From CG2-30-68-42 sp037440385 (lineage in GTDB: Bacteria; Pseudomonadota; Gammaproteobacteria; Burkholderiales; Rhodocyclaceae): a stretch of 64,000 nt of DNA. Of this stretch, positions 46,434 through 54,030 are shown piece after piece. Every line of letters starts with the position of its first letter. Position 1 is the stretch's first letter. The DNA lies in contig JBBIUI010000002.1 of assembly GCA_037440385.1 (NCBI GenBank), positions 16,198-80,197 on the forward strand. The letters run 5' to 3'. The notes beneath the pieces are model-generated. The model was not told the origin of the DNA and ran no database searches. It worked only from the letters and a program-made list of their open reading frames with translations. The translations under genes were made by a program, and so were the position numbers.

Positions 46434-49067
46434 ATGGAAATGCCAAAAGTCACGCGACGCACCTTCCTGAAAGTGAGCGCCGGCACGACGGCCGCAGTCG
46501 CCGCCGCGCCGCGCGTGCTGAAGGCCATGGAGGTCGATCTGGGGGGCAAGGATTTCAGCCCGGTGAACCTGGTCGAGCGCAAGGCCGTCCCGATCAACTG
46601 CCACGTGTGCAACATCCAGGACGGCGCCATCGCCTACATGGAGAACGGCCGCGTGGTCAAGCTGGAAGGAAACCCCGAGCACGTGTCGACCCGGGGGCGG
46701 CTGTGCGCCAAGGGCAACTCGGGCATGTGGTACAGCTACGATCCGGACCGCATCCTGTATCCCCTGAAGCGCGTCGGCGCCCGCGGCGAAGGCAAGTGGA
46801 AGAGGATCACCTGGGACGAGGCGCTGACCGAGATCGCGCAGAAGCTCGACGCGGCGCTCAAGGAGGACCCCAACACGATCATGCTGAAGTGGGGGCGCAA
46901 TCGCGCCGGCGGCACGCTGGAGCGCTTCATGAAGACGCTCGGCTCGGCGACGGTGCTCAACCACACGTCGGTGTGCGAGTCGTCGAAGAAGATCGGCATG
47001 GAGCCCACCTGGGGACCGGATATCGAAACGCCTGATTTCGCCAATACGAAATACGTCCTCAACTTCGGGTCCAACATTCTCGAGGCCGCGTACTTCCACA
47101 ACCCGCTGTCCCAGCGCATCACCGAGGGCCGCGTCGACAACAACATGAAGATCGTCACCTTCGACGTGCGTCTGTCGAACACCGCCGGCTTTTCCGACGA
47201 ATGGATCCCGATCTTCCCCGCGACCGACGGCGCGGTGGCGCTGGCGATGGGTCACGTGATCCTGAGAGAGAACCTGCAGGACTCGGAGTTCATCAATGAC
47301 TGGACCAACGTCACGGTCGAGGAGCTGAAGAAGCACTACGAGCAATACACGCCCGAATGGGCCGCGAAGATCTCCGGCGTGCCGGCGGCCACCATCGAAC
47401 GCATCGCCCGCGAGTTCGCCACCACCAAGCCCGCGACGCTGTTCACCTACCGCGGGCCGTGCAAGCATCTGTACGGCTCCTACAACGAGAAGGCGTGCAT
47501 GATGCTGCCGATCATGACCGGCAACGTGGAAACGCGGGGCGGATACTGCCTGCCGCGAGGCATGGGGTGGCCGCAGCCGCAGCCCGAGCCGCCCAAGGCC
47601 AAGCATGGCTCCTACCTCGCCGACCATCCGGACTATCCGCTGGCCGGGCACAAGGTCGCCCAGCTCGTGCCGTTCTGGATCGCCGACGGCAAGCAGAAGA
47701 TCAACGTCTATTTCACCTACCAGGACAATCCCGTCTATACGAATCCGGGTTCGGTGGACGTGTGGGGAAAGATGTTCCGCGACGAGAAGCTGATCCCGTA
47801 CTACGTCTCGATGAGCCCGTTCATGGGCGAGGAGACCGCGCTCGCCGACATCATCCTGCCGGATTGCCCCTATCTCGAGCGCTGGGAGCCGGAGTCGATG
47901 CCCAACTCGCTGTGGCCGTGGCTGGGAATCCGTCAGCCGGTGCATGCCCCGCTCGGCGAGGCGCGCGAGAACCGCATCCTCCTGCGCGACATCATCCACA
48001 AGCTCGATCCGGATGGCAGCCGGGGCATGAAGAAGTACTGGAACTTCAAGGACGGCGAAGACTACATGCGCCATCACTTCGACAGCGTTCCGGGGCTCAA
48101 GGAAGCGGGCGGCCTCGATTTCCTGAAGAAGCATGGCTGCTGGCCGATCTACGGCAAGCTCAATCCCGCAACCGGCAAGGTTTCGGACAAGACCGGACGC
48201 GAGATCAAGGCCGAGTACGGGCTGTACCGGAAGGAACTGTCCGAGGCCGACATGGCCGGCGCGGTAATCGAGAAGAATGGCACCATCACCAAGAACGGCA
48301 AGGCGATCGGCGTCAAGCGCAACGGCAGGAACTACGTCGGCTTCCCGACCGGCAATCGCCTGATCAACGTGCGCGTCGACGAATGGGCCGAGTACGGCTT
48401 CAACCCGATGCCGACCTTCAAGCGCATTCCCTGGCACGAGGCGATGAAGGACGACGAGATGATCCTCACGACCTTCAAGCTCAACGTGCACAAGCAGTCG
48501 CGCACCGCGGCAGTAAAGTGGCTGGCCGAGATCGCGCACAGCAACCCGGCCTGGATCAACGCGCAGACCGCGGCAAAGCTCGGCGTGAAGACGGGCGACC
48601 TGGTGCGCGTCGAGAGCAAGGTCGGGTATCTGGTGACCAAGGCCTACGTCCTCGAGGGCGTGCATCCGCGCGTGGTCGCCATTCCGACGGGGTTCGGCCA
48701 CTGGGAATACGGTCGGCTCGCCACCCTGAGACTCAAGGACAAGCCGGGCTATGGCGGCCAGGACGATCCCGACCTGAACAACGTCTGGTGGGATGACCGG
48801 GGTGTGCATCCGAACCGCGTGATCCCCGTGGTGGCCGACCCCATCGGCGGCTCGCAGGGCTGGTACGACACGGTCGTCAAGGTCACCAAGGCCGGTCCCA
48901 GCGACAAGTACGGCGACACGCAGGGCGACTGGCAGAAACACTACGAGGCGTACAAGGAAACCCTGCGTTACGCCTACACCGGCGACCTGCACCGCAAGAT
49001 GCACCCCGAAATGGCATCGTGGGGCGGGCCGGAGAGCGTCAAGCCCAAGGCGGGTGGCGGCCACTGA
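46434..49067 (+). CDS. Mo-bisPGD oxidoreductase catalytic subunit with Asp-substituted Fe-S motif (module 1)
   Basis: The 877-aa product has a twin-arginine signal (TRRTFLK) and all domains of the DMSO reductase family. The N-terminal cluster motif reads Cys56-x2-Cys59-x3-Asp63-x27-Cys91, so the third Cys is replaced by Asp. The likely Mo ligand is Cys181 in TSVCESSK. In place of the ArxA GRGWG segment it has WGRNRAGG (about 153-160). It resembles the TtrA/PhsA/PsrA/ArxA side of the family, but I cannot assign a substrate. The GGAGACAG ribosome site is strong. A terminator-like hairpin follows the stop. Confidence 0.92.
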   Translation: MEMPKVTRRTFLKVSAGTTAAVAAAPRVLKAMEVDLGGKDFSPVNLVERKAVPINCHVCNIQDGAIAYMENGRVVKLEGNPEHVSTRGRLCAKGNSGMWYSYDPDRILYPLKRVGARGEGKWKRITWDEALTEIAQKLDAALKEDPNTIMLKWGRNRAGGTLERFMKTLGSATVLNHTSVCESSKKIGMEPTWGPDIETPDFANTKYVLNFGSNILEAAYFHNPLSQRITEGRVDNNMKIVTFDVRLSNTAGFSDEWIPIFPATDGAVALAMGHVILRENLQDSEFINDWTNVTVEELKKHYEQYTPEWAAKISGVPAATIERIAREFATTKPATLFTYRGPCKHLYGSYNEKACMMLPIMTGNVETRGGYCLPRGMGWPQPQPEPPKAKHGSYLADHPDYPLAGHKVAQLVPFWIADGKQKINVYFTYQDNPVYTNPGSVDVWGKMFRDEKLIPYYVSMSPFMGEETALADIILPDCPYLERWEPESMPNSLWPWLGIRQPVHAPLGEARENRILLRDIIHKLDPDGSRGMKKYWNFKDGEDYMRHHFDSVPGLKEAGGLDFLKKHGCWPIYGKLNPATGKVSDKTGREIKAEYGLYRKELSEADMAGAVIEKNGTITKNGKAIGVKRNGRNYVGFPTGNRLINVRVDEWAEYGFNPMPTFKRIPWHEAMKDDEMILTTFKLNVHKQSRTAAVKWLAEIAHSNPAWINAQTAAKLGVKTGDLVRVESKVGYLVTKAYVLEGVHPRVVAIPTGFGHWEYGRLATLRLKDKPGYGGQDDPDLNNVWWDDRGVHPNRVIPVVADPIGGSQGWYDTVVKVTKAGPSDKYGDTQGDWQKHYEAYKETLRYAYTGDLHRKMHPEMASWGGPESVKPKAGGGH

Positions 49068-49090
49068 CGCACGAGCAGTGACGAGGCTGG

Positions 49091-49130
49091 CCGGTGCGCC
49101 GCGCGGCAGCTCGGCGCACCGGTATTTTTT
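49091..49130 (+). terminator. Intrinsic terminator or attenuator between catalytic subunit and chaperone genes
   Basis: CCGGTGCGCC (49091-49100), a 12-nt loop, GGCGCACCGG (49113-49122), TA, then six T. A perfect 10-bp GC stem makes strong termination likely. It lies 24 nt after the catalytic subunit stop and 11 nt before the TorD-like gene, so the accessory genes would be made at a lower level by readthrough, or the stem protects the upstream mRNA. Confidence 0.85.
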
Positions 49131-49141
49131 CGGAGGGATCC

Positions 49142-49972
49142 ATGCTCAGTGAATTGGCCATCGAGACGGACCGGCCGCGCGAGGCCGCGGTCGAACCGCA
49201 GTGGTCGGCGCAGGAGCGGCGCGACGAGTGCGCGGCCCGCGCGCGGATGTACCGGCTGCTCTCGGCGGTGTTCGTCGAGGAGCCGGGTCGTGAATTTCTG
49301 GATGCGTTGCGCTCGCCGGAGTCGCTGGAGGGTCTGGCGGAAGCGGGCCTCGAATTCGATGCGGATTTCCTCGCCACGGACCCGGACGTCCTGGTCGAGC
49401 AGCTCGCGTGCGAATACACGACGATGTTTGCCGCCTCGGGCGGGTTCCCGCCGGTCGAGTCGGTGCGGCTGACCGGGCGCTACCAGCAGGAGCCGCTGTT
49501 CTCGGTCCGGCAGATCTACCGGCAGTTCGGTTTTGAGGTGAAGCCCGCGCGCTTTCGCGTGTTCGAGGATCAGCTCGGCGTGGAGCTCGCGTTCGTCGCC
49601 GAGCTGCTCGAGCAGTCGGCCGGTGCGCTCGATCGCGGCGACGGTGCGCAATACCGCAAGATCGAGCGCGAGGTCAAGCGCTTCTGGGCGCTGCATCTGG
49701 GCAGGTGGGTGCGCGGTTATGCGCGGCTGGTGCAGCGGGCCGCGGAACATTCGTTCTATCGCGAGATGGCGCGTGCGCTGGAGCGGTTTGCCGAAGACGA
49801 GATCGCATCGTTGCGGCTGAAGGTGGAGGATGCCGATCAGGCGCGGGCGGTCGTGCCCAAAGCCGAAGTGAATGTGGAATTCAATCCGGACGAGCCGGTG
49901 TGCAATGCGTGTTCGCTCGCCGAACTCGAAATCGATCCGGGACGCGTGCCCGGCCGCGGGGCGCACAGGTGA
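49142..49972 (+). CDS. TorD/DmsD-family chaperone (module 1)
   Basis: The 276-aa helical product has the TorD-like pattern RARMYRLLSAVFVEEPGREFLDAL, CEYTTMFAASGGFPPVESVRLTGRYQQEPLF and GVELAFVAELL. It would bind the Tat signal of the catalytic subunit and assist Mo cofactor insertion. It has a C-terminal extension with FNPDEPVCNACSLAELEIDPGR. The ribosome site GGAGGGATCC precedes the ATG at 49142. Confidence 0.88.
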   Translation: MLSELAIETDRPREAAVEPQWSAQERRDECAARARMYRLLSAVFVEEPGREFLDALRSPESLEGLAEAGLEFDADFLATDPDVLVEQLACEYTTMFAASGGFPPVESVRLTGRYQQEPLFSVRQIYRQFGFEVKPARFRVFEDQLGVELAFVAELLEQSAGALDRGDGAQYRKIEREVKRFWALHLGRWVRGYARLVQRAAEHSFYREMARALERFAEDEIASLRLKVEDADQARAVVPKAEVNVEFNPDEPVCNACSLAELEIDPGRVPGRGAHR

Positions 49973-50469
49973 GCCACGAGGCGCTGATCCGGGATCTGGG
50001 CCTGCGCCCGGCCGTGCCGGTCGAGAAGACGACCGAGAACCCCGGCGGATACGAATGGCAGGAGTTTGCGTTCCTGTGGGACGGCAACGACATGGCCCGC
50101 GCGCACGACTGGCTGAACCTTCGCTGGTCCCGATTGATCCGGGACCGTATCGCGGGCGAGAAGGATCCGGAGGCGCAGTTCCTGCAGGGGCTGGCATTCG
50201 CCACGCTGGCGCTGCACTTCACGCAAAGCGCGAATCAGGAAGGCGCGCTGCTGGTGCTGGACGACGCGCTCGTCTTGCTGTCAAAATACCGGCCGGTGTT
50301 CCTCGGCGTCGAAGTCGATCCGGTGATCGCCACGTTGAACGAGTTGCGTCCGCTGATCGCCGGGCTCGCACCCGACGCCGAATGTCCGATGCAGCCGTTC
50401 GTCTATCGCAAGTTCCGTCACCGCCCGGTCCTGTATGCCCGATCCGCTGCCGCACGATTCCAAACCTGA
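49969..50469 (+). CDS. Unrecognised 166-aa protein in module 1
   Basis: The GTG start overlaps the chaperone stop (GTGA), so it is translationally coupled. The product is soluble, with a polar start (SHEALIRDLGLRPAVPVEKTTENPGGYEWQEFAFLW) and a helical middle (DPEAQFLQGLAFATLALHFTQSANQEGALLVLDDALVLLSKYRP). There are no cysteine motifs except one near the C-terminus. I do not recognise a family. Tetratricopeptide-like or chaperone-like folding is possible. It overlaps the next gene by 35 nt. Confidence 0.8.
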   Translation: MSHEALIRDLGLRPAVPVEKTTENPGGYEWQEFAFLWDGNDMARAHDWLNLRWSRLIRDRIAGEKDPEAQFLQGLAFATLALHFTQSANQEGALLVLDDALVLLSKYRPVFLGVEVDPVIATLNELRPLIAGLAPDAECPMQPFVYRKFRHRPVLYARSAAARFQT

Positions 50470-51157
50470 GATCCTCGTTCGCTGCCTCGTCGATGCAGCG
50501 GGCGAAGCGCCCGCCGGCGAATGTTTCGCCACGGATGATTGCGTGCCGGAGGGTGCGCTCGCGCACTGCGTCGTGCTGCTGGGCGAGGGGGGCGAGGCGC
50601 GAGCGCGCGAACGGCTCGCGGCGGGCGCACGGGGTGTGCTGATCGGCGAGGCGGCGCTGCGCGATGCGCAGATCGTCACGCGGCTGGCGAGCGAATTCGG
50701 CTCGCAGCGCATCGGCATCGTCGCGCCGTGCGCGCGCATGCAGGTGAGCTGGCAGCTCGACACCGAATCGAACGCCGACTTCAATATCATGCGACCGTCG
50801 ATCTGCGAACCCAACCTCGAAGTCCTGATGGCGGACGGACGGCGCACCGGCACGATCGCGCCGTGGTGGATCGGGCGGATGATCGAACGGGGGGCGGGGC
50901 CGGTTCTGGTGCGTGCCGACCTGCGCGACGATACCGACCTCAACCTGTTCGCGGACCTCGTCGAGCGGCTCGGCGACCGGCTGTGGTTCGCACCGCTGCG
51001 CGGCGAGCAACCCCCGTTGGGGGATCTGGCGTCGCTCGCGGGCGTGACACGGTTCGCGCTGCCGCCGCGGCTGTTCCGCGAGGATGAACGGGTGCTTGCG
51101 TGGCGAGGACTCGCCGAGTCCGGCGAACCCGGCGACACCGTGGAGATTCCGGCATGA
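50435..51157 (+). CDS. HisF-like TIM-barrel protein lacking the catalytic Asp (module 1)
   Basis: The 240-aa product follows HisF (imidazole glycerol phosphate synthase cyclase) over much of its length. Examples are AAGARGVLIGEAALRDAQIVTRLASEFGSQ, matching HisF GADKVSIN...FGSQ, and VRADLRDDTDLNLF, matching the TSMDRDGT...DL strand. The HisF catalytic VAIDA strand reads VAPCAR, so the Asp is lost, and the N-terminal CLDV is CLVD. Histidine synthesis by this protein is therefore unlikely. It is probably a recruited structural or binding barrel in Mo-enzyme biogenesis. The ATG is inside the preceding gene. Confidence 0.78.
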   Translation: MPDPLPHDSKPEILVRCLVDAAGEAPAGECFATDDCVPEGALAHCVVLLGEGGEARARERLAAGARGVLIGEAALRDAQIVTRLASEFGSQRIGIVAPCARMQVSWQLDTESNADFNIMRPSICEPNLEVLMADGRRTGTIAPWWIGRMIERGAGPVLVRADLRDDTDLNLFADLVERLGDRLWFAPLRGEQPPLGDLASLAGVTRFALPPRLFREDERVLAWRGLAESGEPGDTVEIPA

Positions 51158-51624
51158 AATTGCGGCGCTTGGCGGTACTGATGGCAGGGCTGCTGGCGAG
51201 CTGGGCGGCGCAGGCCGCCGTCACGCTGCTCGACCTGGCGGGAATCGAGACGGCGCTGAAAAAAGGTGCGCCGTGCTGCGTGGTCGATGCGCGCGGCGAG
51301 GCGGTGCGCAAGTCCAGGCCGCTCGCGGATGCCGTCGTGTATCGGCCGGGCGTGAAGATCCATCCGACCGCGGCCGTGGTCGTCGTCGCCGACTCGGATC
51401 GCCAGGCGCTTTCGGTGGGGCGTGCGCTGGCGCGAGACAACGGGGCGAAGGAGGTCGTGGCGGTCAAGGGAGGGATGCCGACGTGGCTCGCGTACGCCGA
51501 GCGGCAGGCGGGCGCCTCCGGCGAACCGGGCGCACCCGGCGGTGCGGCGATGTCGTTCGTGATCCCGAAGAACACCTGCGAGCAGGGCGCGCCGTTGCAG
51601 GAGCTGCGATCCGGGCGCGAATGA
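51154..51624 (+). CDS. Exported rhodanese-fold protein without catalytic Cys (module 1)
   Basis: The 156-aa product has a Sec signal (LAVLMAGLLASWAAQA) and a rhodanese fold with CCVVDARGEAVRKSRPLADAVVYRPG and VVAVKGGMPTWL. The active-site loop, normally CxxGxR, reads VADSDRQAL, so the catalytic Cys is missing. Two adjacent Cys lie in the first strand. A scaffold or binding role is likelier than sulfur transfer. The ATG overlaps the previous stop (ATGA). Confidence 0.8.
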   Translation: MKLRRLAVLMAGLLASWAAQAAVTLLDLAGIETALKKGAPCCVVDARGEAVRKSRPLADAVVYRPGVKIHPTAAVVVVADSDRQALSVGRALARDNGAKEVVAVKGGMPTWLAYAERQAGASGEPGAPGGAAMSFVIPKNTCEQGAPLQELRSGRE

Positions 51625-52715
51625 CGTCGTCGATCCCCGAGTTCCGGTCCGCGCGCTGCGTTCGTTACCGTTATCGCTACAGCGAATGCCGGCGCTGCGA
51701 AGAGGCTTGCCCGCATGAAGCGGTCGCGCTGACCGACGAGGGAATCACGCTCGATGCAGGGCGCTGCCGCAACTGCGCCCTGTGTGTCAGCGCGTGCCGC
51801 ACCGGCGCGCTCGCGGCGGGCAACCTCAAGCCGATCGAACTGCTCAAGCGTGCGATACGCGAGCCGGCGTTCTCGTTCGCCTGCGCCCCGTCGGGCATGC
51901 AGGCCGATGCGATCGTCCCCTGCCTGGGCGCGCTCGATGCGCCGACGCTGGGCTATCTTGCCAAGCGCCGTATTCCGGCCGAGCTGCGCGGTGCGCACGG
52001 CTGCGAGACCTGCGTGCATGGTGCGCGCGGCGCGGCCCAGCTCGCGCTGACGCTGGAGGGCGTCGAAGTGATGCGCGCGGCTTCCGGGGAGGATTGGCTC
52101 CAACCCACGATCGCCGCCGCGCCCGAGGCCGTACCGGGCGCAGATGCGCCGGTGCGGGCCGCTTCGCGCCGCCACCTGTTCCGGCGGCTGATCGGGCGCG
52201 GCATCGATCAGGTTGCGGGTGGCGCCGATGCGGGCGCCGCACCGCCCGTTGCACAGAAGGCGATACGCGCGGGCCCGCCGGCGATCACCGAGCAGCGCGA
52301 GCTGCTGGCGATCGTGTGCAAGGTGCCGCAACGAGCCGGCTTCGCGGCCGAACCGCATGCGGCATTGCCATGGATGGACCTGCGGCTCGATCCGGGATGC
52401 ACGGCGTGCGAGGCCTGCATGCGGGTGTGTCCGACCGGTACGTTGATGGTCTCGGAGACGGAAGCCGAATGGATGCTGCGCTTCGATCCGGATCGCTGCG
52501 TGGCGTGCGAGGTGTGCCTCGAGGTGTGCCAGCCGCGCGTGCTGAATGCGGCACAACGGTTCGACGCATCGCCGGGCCACGGCACACGGGTGCTGCACAA
52601 GCTGAACAAGCAGCGCTGCTCGGTGTGCGACCGGTTCTTCACGTCGCCCGAGCCGCGCGACCGATGCGACATCTGCCGGGACGACGACGAGGCGTTCTCG
52701 GCAATTTTCGGCTGA
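51621..52715 (+). CDS. Multi-cluster ferredoxin with C-terminal Zn-ribbon-like pair (module 1)
   Basis: The 364-aa product has Fe-S motifs CRRCEEACP (with an unusual distal first Cys, CVRYRYRYSEC), CRNCALCVSACRTG, CTACEACMRVCP and CVACEVCLEVCQP. A NapF-like SRRHLFRRLIG precedes the central region. The C-terminus has CSVCDRFF...CDIC, a four-Cys knuckle. It is reminiscent of ArxB' at 58651 but has about twice its length. It may pass electrons to or from the main oxidoreductase, or support its assembly. It overlaps the rhodanese stop (ATGA). Confidence 0.85.
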   Translation: MTSSIPEFRSARCVRYRYRYSECRRCEEACPHEAVALTDEGITLDAGRCRNCALCVSACRTGALAAGNLKPIELLKRAIREPAFSFACAPSGMQADAIVPCLGALDAPTLGYLAKRRIPAELRGAHGCETCVHGARGAAQLALTLEGVEVMRAASGEDWLQPTIAAAPEAVPGADAPVRAASRRHLFRRLIGRGIDQVAGGADAGAAPPVAQKAIRAGPPAITEQRELLAIVCKVPQRAGFAAEPHAALPWMDLRLDPGCTACEACMRVCPTGTLMVSETEAEWMLRFDPDRCVACEVCLEVCQPRVLNAAQRFDASPGHGTRVLHKLNKQRCSVCDRFFTSPEPRDRCDICRDDDEAFSAIFG

Positions 52716-52726
52716 GGGGGCTGGAC

Positions 52727-53140
52727 ATGGAATGGGAGTTCGTGCCGGAACAGGTGGTAAAGGGTGAGGTCGCGTATGGCCTGAAGGAATTCAGGCGCGA
52801 TCTCGCTCAGGAAGTGCGCGTGAATCTCGGTCCCGTCGCCGACGGCGAGTTCGCACGCGCGTACGACATCCTCTACGACCTGTGCTACTGGCTTGCGACC
52901 GGAAAACCGTTCGATGACTTCCTCGACGGCTTCGAGGACGATCCGGTCGCGATCCGGCTGATCAAGGCTGCGCATGACGCGATGTCCGGCAATGTCGAGA
53001 TGCTCGGCGCGATCCTGCAGCGCCAGATCATGGACCGCGTCGATGCGGGCATGCCGCTGGAACAGGCGTTGGCCAGCGTGGATGCGTCGCACCGCGAGAC
53101 GGTGGCGGCGACCCCCGGCGGGCGCATGCTGTCGTCCTGA
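52727..53140 (+). CDS. Unrecognised 137-aa helical protein ending module 1
   Basis: The product begins WEFVPEQVVKGEVAYGLKEFRRDLAQEVRVN and continues with AYDILYDLCYWLATGKPFDDFLDGFEDDPVAIRLIKAAHDAMSGNVEMLGAILQRQIMD, read in pieces. It looks like a single helical domain with one conserved-looking DLCYWL segment and no signal or metal motif. The ATG is 11 nt after the ferredoxin stop. I cannot name it. Its position suggests an accessory or chaperone-type partner of the module 1 enzyme. It ends convergently with the arxD-like gene. Confidence 0.75.
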   Translation: MEWEFVPEQVVKGEVAYGLKEFRRDLAQEVRVNLGPVADGEFARAYDILYDLCYWLATGKPFDDFLDGFEDDPVAIRLIKAAHDAMSGNVEMLGAILQRQIMDRVDAGMPLEQALASVDASHRETVAATPGGRMLSS

Positions 53141-53169
53141 GGGCGGCGCGCCGCAACCACGATGCGCGC

Positions 53170-54030
53170 TCAGCGGATCGCGCGTGTGTGCCAGCCCATG
53201 GCCGGTGCGCGGCAATCCGGGCAGGTGTCGAGATGTCCGGCAGGCAGTCCATGCTCGGCCAGCGCCCGGACCATGATGCGGATCTCCTTGTCGCGCGCGA
53301 ACGGCTTTGCGCAGATCTTGCAGCGGCGCACCGCGGCGTCGTCGGGATCGAAACGGCGCCGGTTGCGCCTGCGCGGCGCCACCTCGTCGTGACCGGGCGC
53401 GGCCAGCGGCTCGAGTGCGGCGGCCACGATGCGCGCCAGATGCAGGTACGGTGAATCCGCCCCGGCCGTTTCGATGTCCCGGCACAGTCCGGGGAGCGCG
53501 GGCAGCAGGAAGCGGCGGGCGTGATGGCGCGCCGGCTCGCCGCCTTCGCCGGCGGCGGTTTCGAGCAGTGCCATGAACTCGAGTTGCGATGACAGGTGAT
53601 CGGGCAGATCCTTGAACCGCTCGGAGCGCTCCACGCCGTAGTGTGCGAAGCTCGCGAGGATCGCATCCTCGCTCGGGCCGTAGAGCGAGCCGTCGAGATA
53701 CCAGCCCAGGTTCAGCCTCGCCTTCACCGGGGGTGCCAGAAACAGACCGCTGTAGTCGACCAGAAGCGCTTCGCCATCGGGTCGCGCCGCGAGACTCGCG
53801 CGCAGCGCGGCGAGATCCGAACCGAGATCGAGTCCCAGCGCGCCTGCGAGCGATTCGAGGTCGCCGGCGAGGTGATGGCGGAAGGCGTCGGACACCTCCG
53901 TCCGGGTCGGCGGCAGGAAGGCTTGCGCGAGCGTCAACCAGAGTTCGGCTGCGGCGAGGTTCGGGTTCATGGCGATCGCCGCGTCCTGGCCGGCGGCACG
54001 CACCGCCGGCGAGAGTACGGCGGCAGTCAT
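53170..54030 (-). CDS. arxD: ArxD-type TorD chaperone with C-terminal Zn-ribbon
   Basis: The 286-aa product has a TorD-like domain (residues about 20-200: ELWLTLAQAFLPPTRTEVSDAF, LLVDYSGLFLAPPVKARLNLGWYLDGSLYG) and a C-terminal four-Cys segment CKICAKPFARDKEIRI...CPDC. The latter resembles the Zn-knuckle of the two ferredoxins in this region. It should chaperone ArxA. The ATG overlaps the arxC stop (ATGA). A second possible start is Met21 (MNPNLAAAEL). Confidence 0.82.
   Translation of the reverse strand: MTAAVLSPAVRAAGQDAAIAMNPNLAAAELWLTLAQAFLPPTRTEVSDAFRHHLAGDLESLAGALGLDLGSDLAALRASLAARPDGEALLVDYSGLFLAPPVKARLNLGWYLDGSLYGPSEDAILASFAHYGVERSERFKDLPDHLSSQLEFMALLETAAGEGGEPARHHARRFLLPALPGLCRDIETAGADSPYLHLARIVAAALEPLAAPGHDEVAPRRRNRRRFDPDDAAVRRCKICAKPFARDKEIRIMVRALAEHGLPAGHLDTCPDCRAPAMGWHTRAIR

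Noticed and set aside
46365..49064. 899-aa antisense frame opposite the module 1 catalytic subunit
   Set aside because: Low-complexity mirror of a well supported oxidoreductase gene.
44829..49067. Naming module 1 as tetrathionate reductase ttrBCA or selenate reductase srdBCA
   Set aside because: The B-C-A order fits both, but the Cys-to-Asp change and the accessory genes do not allow a firm name from sequence alone.
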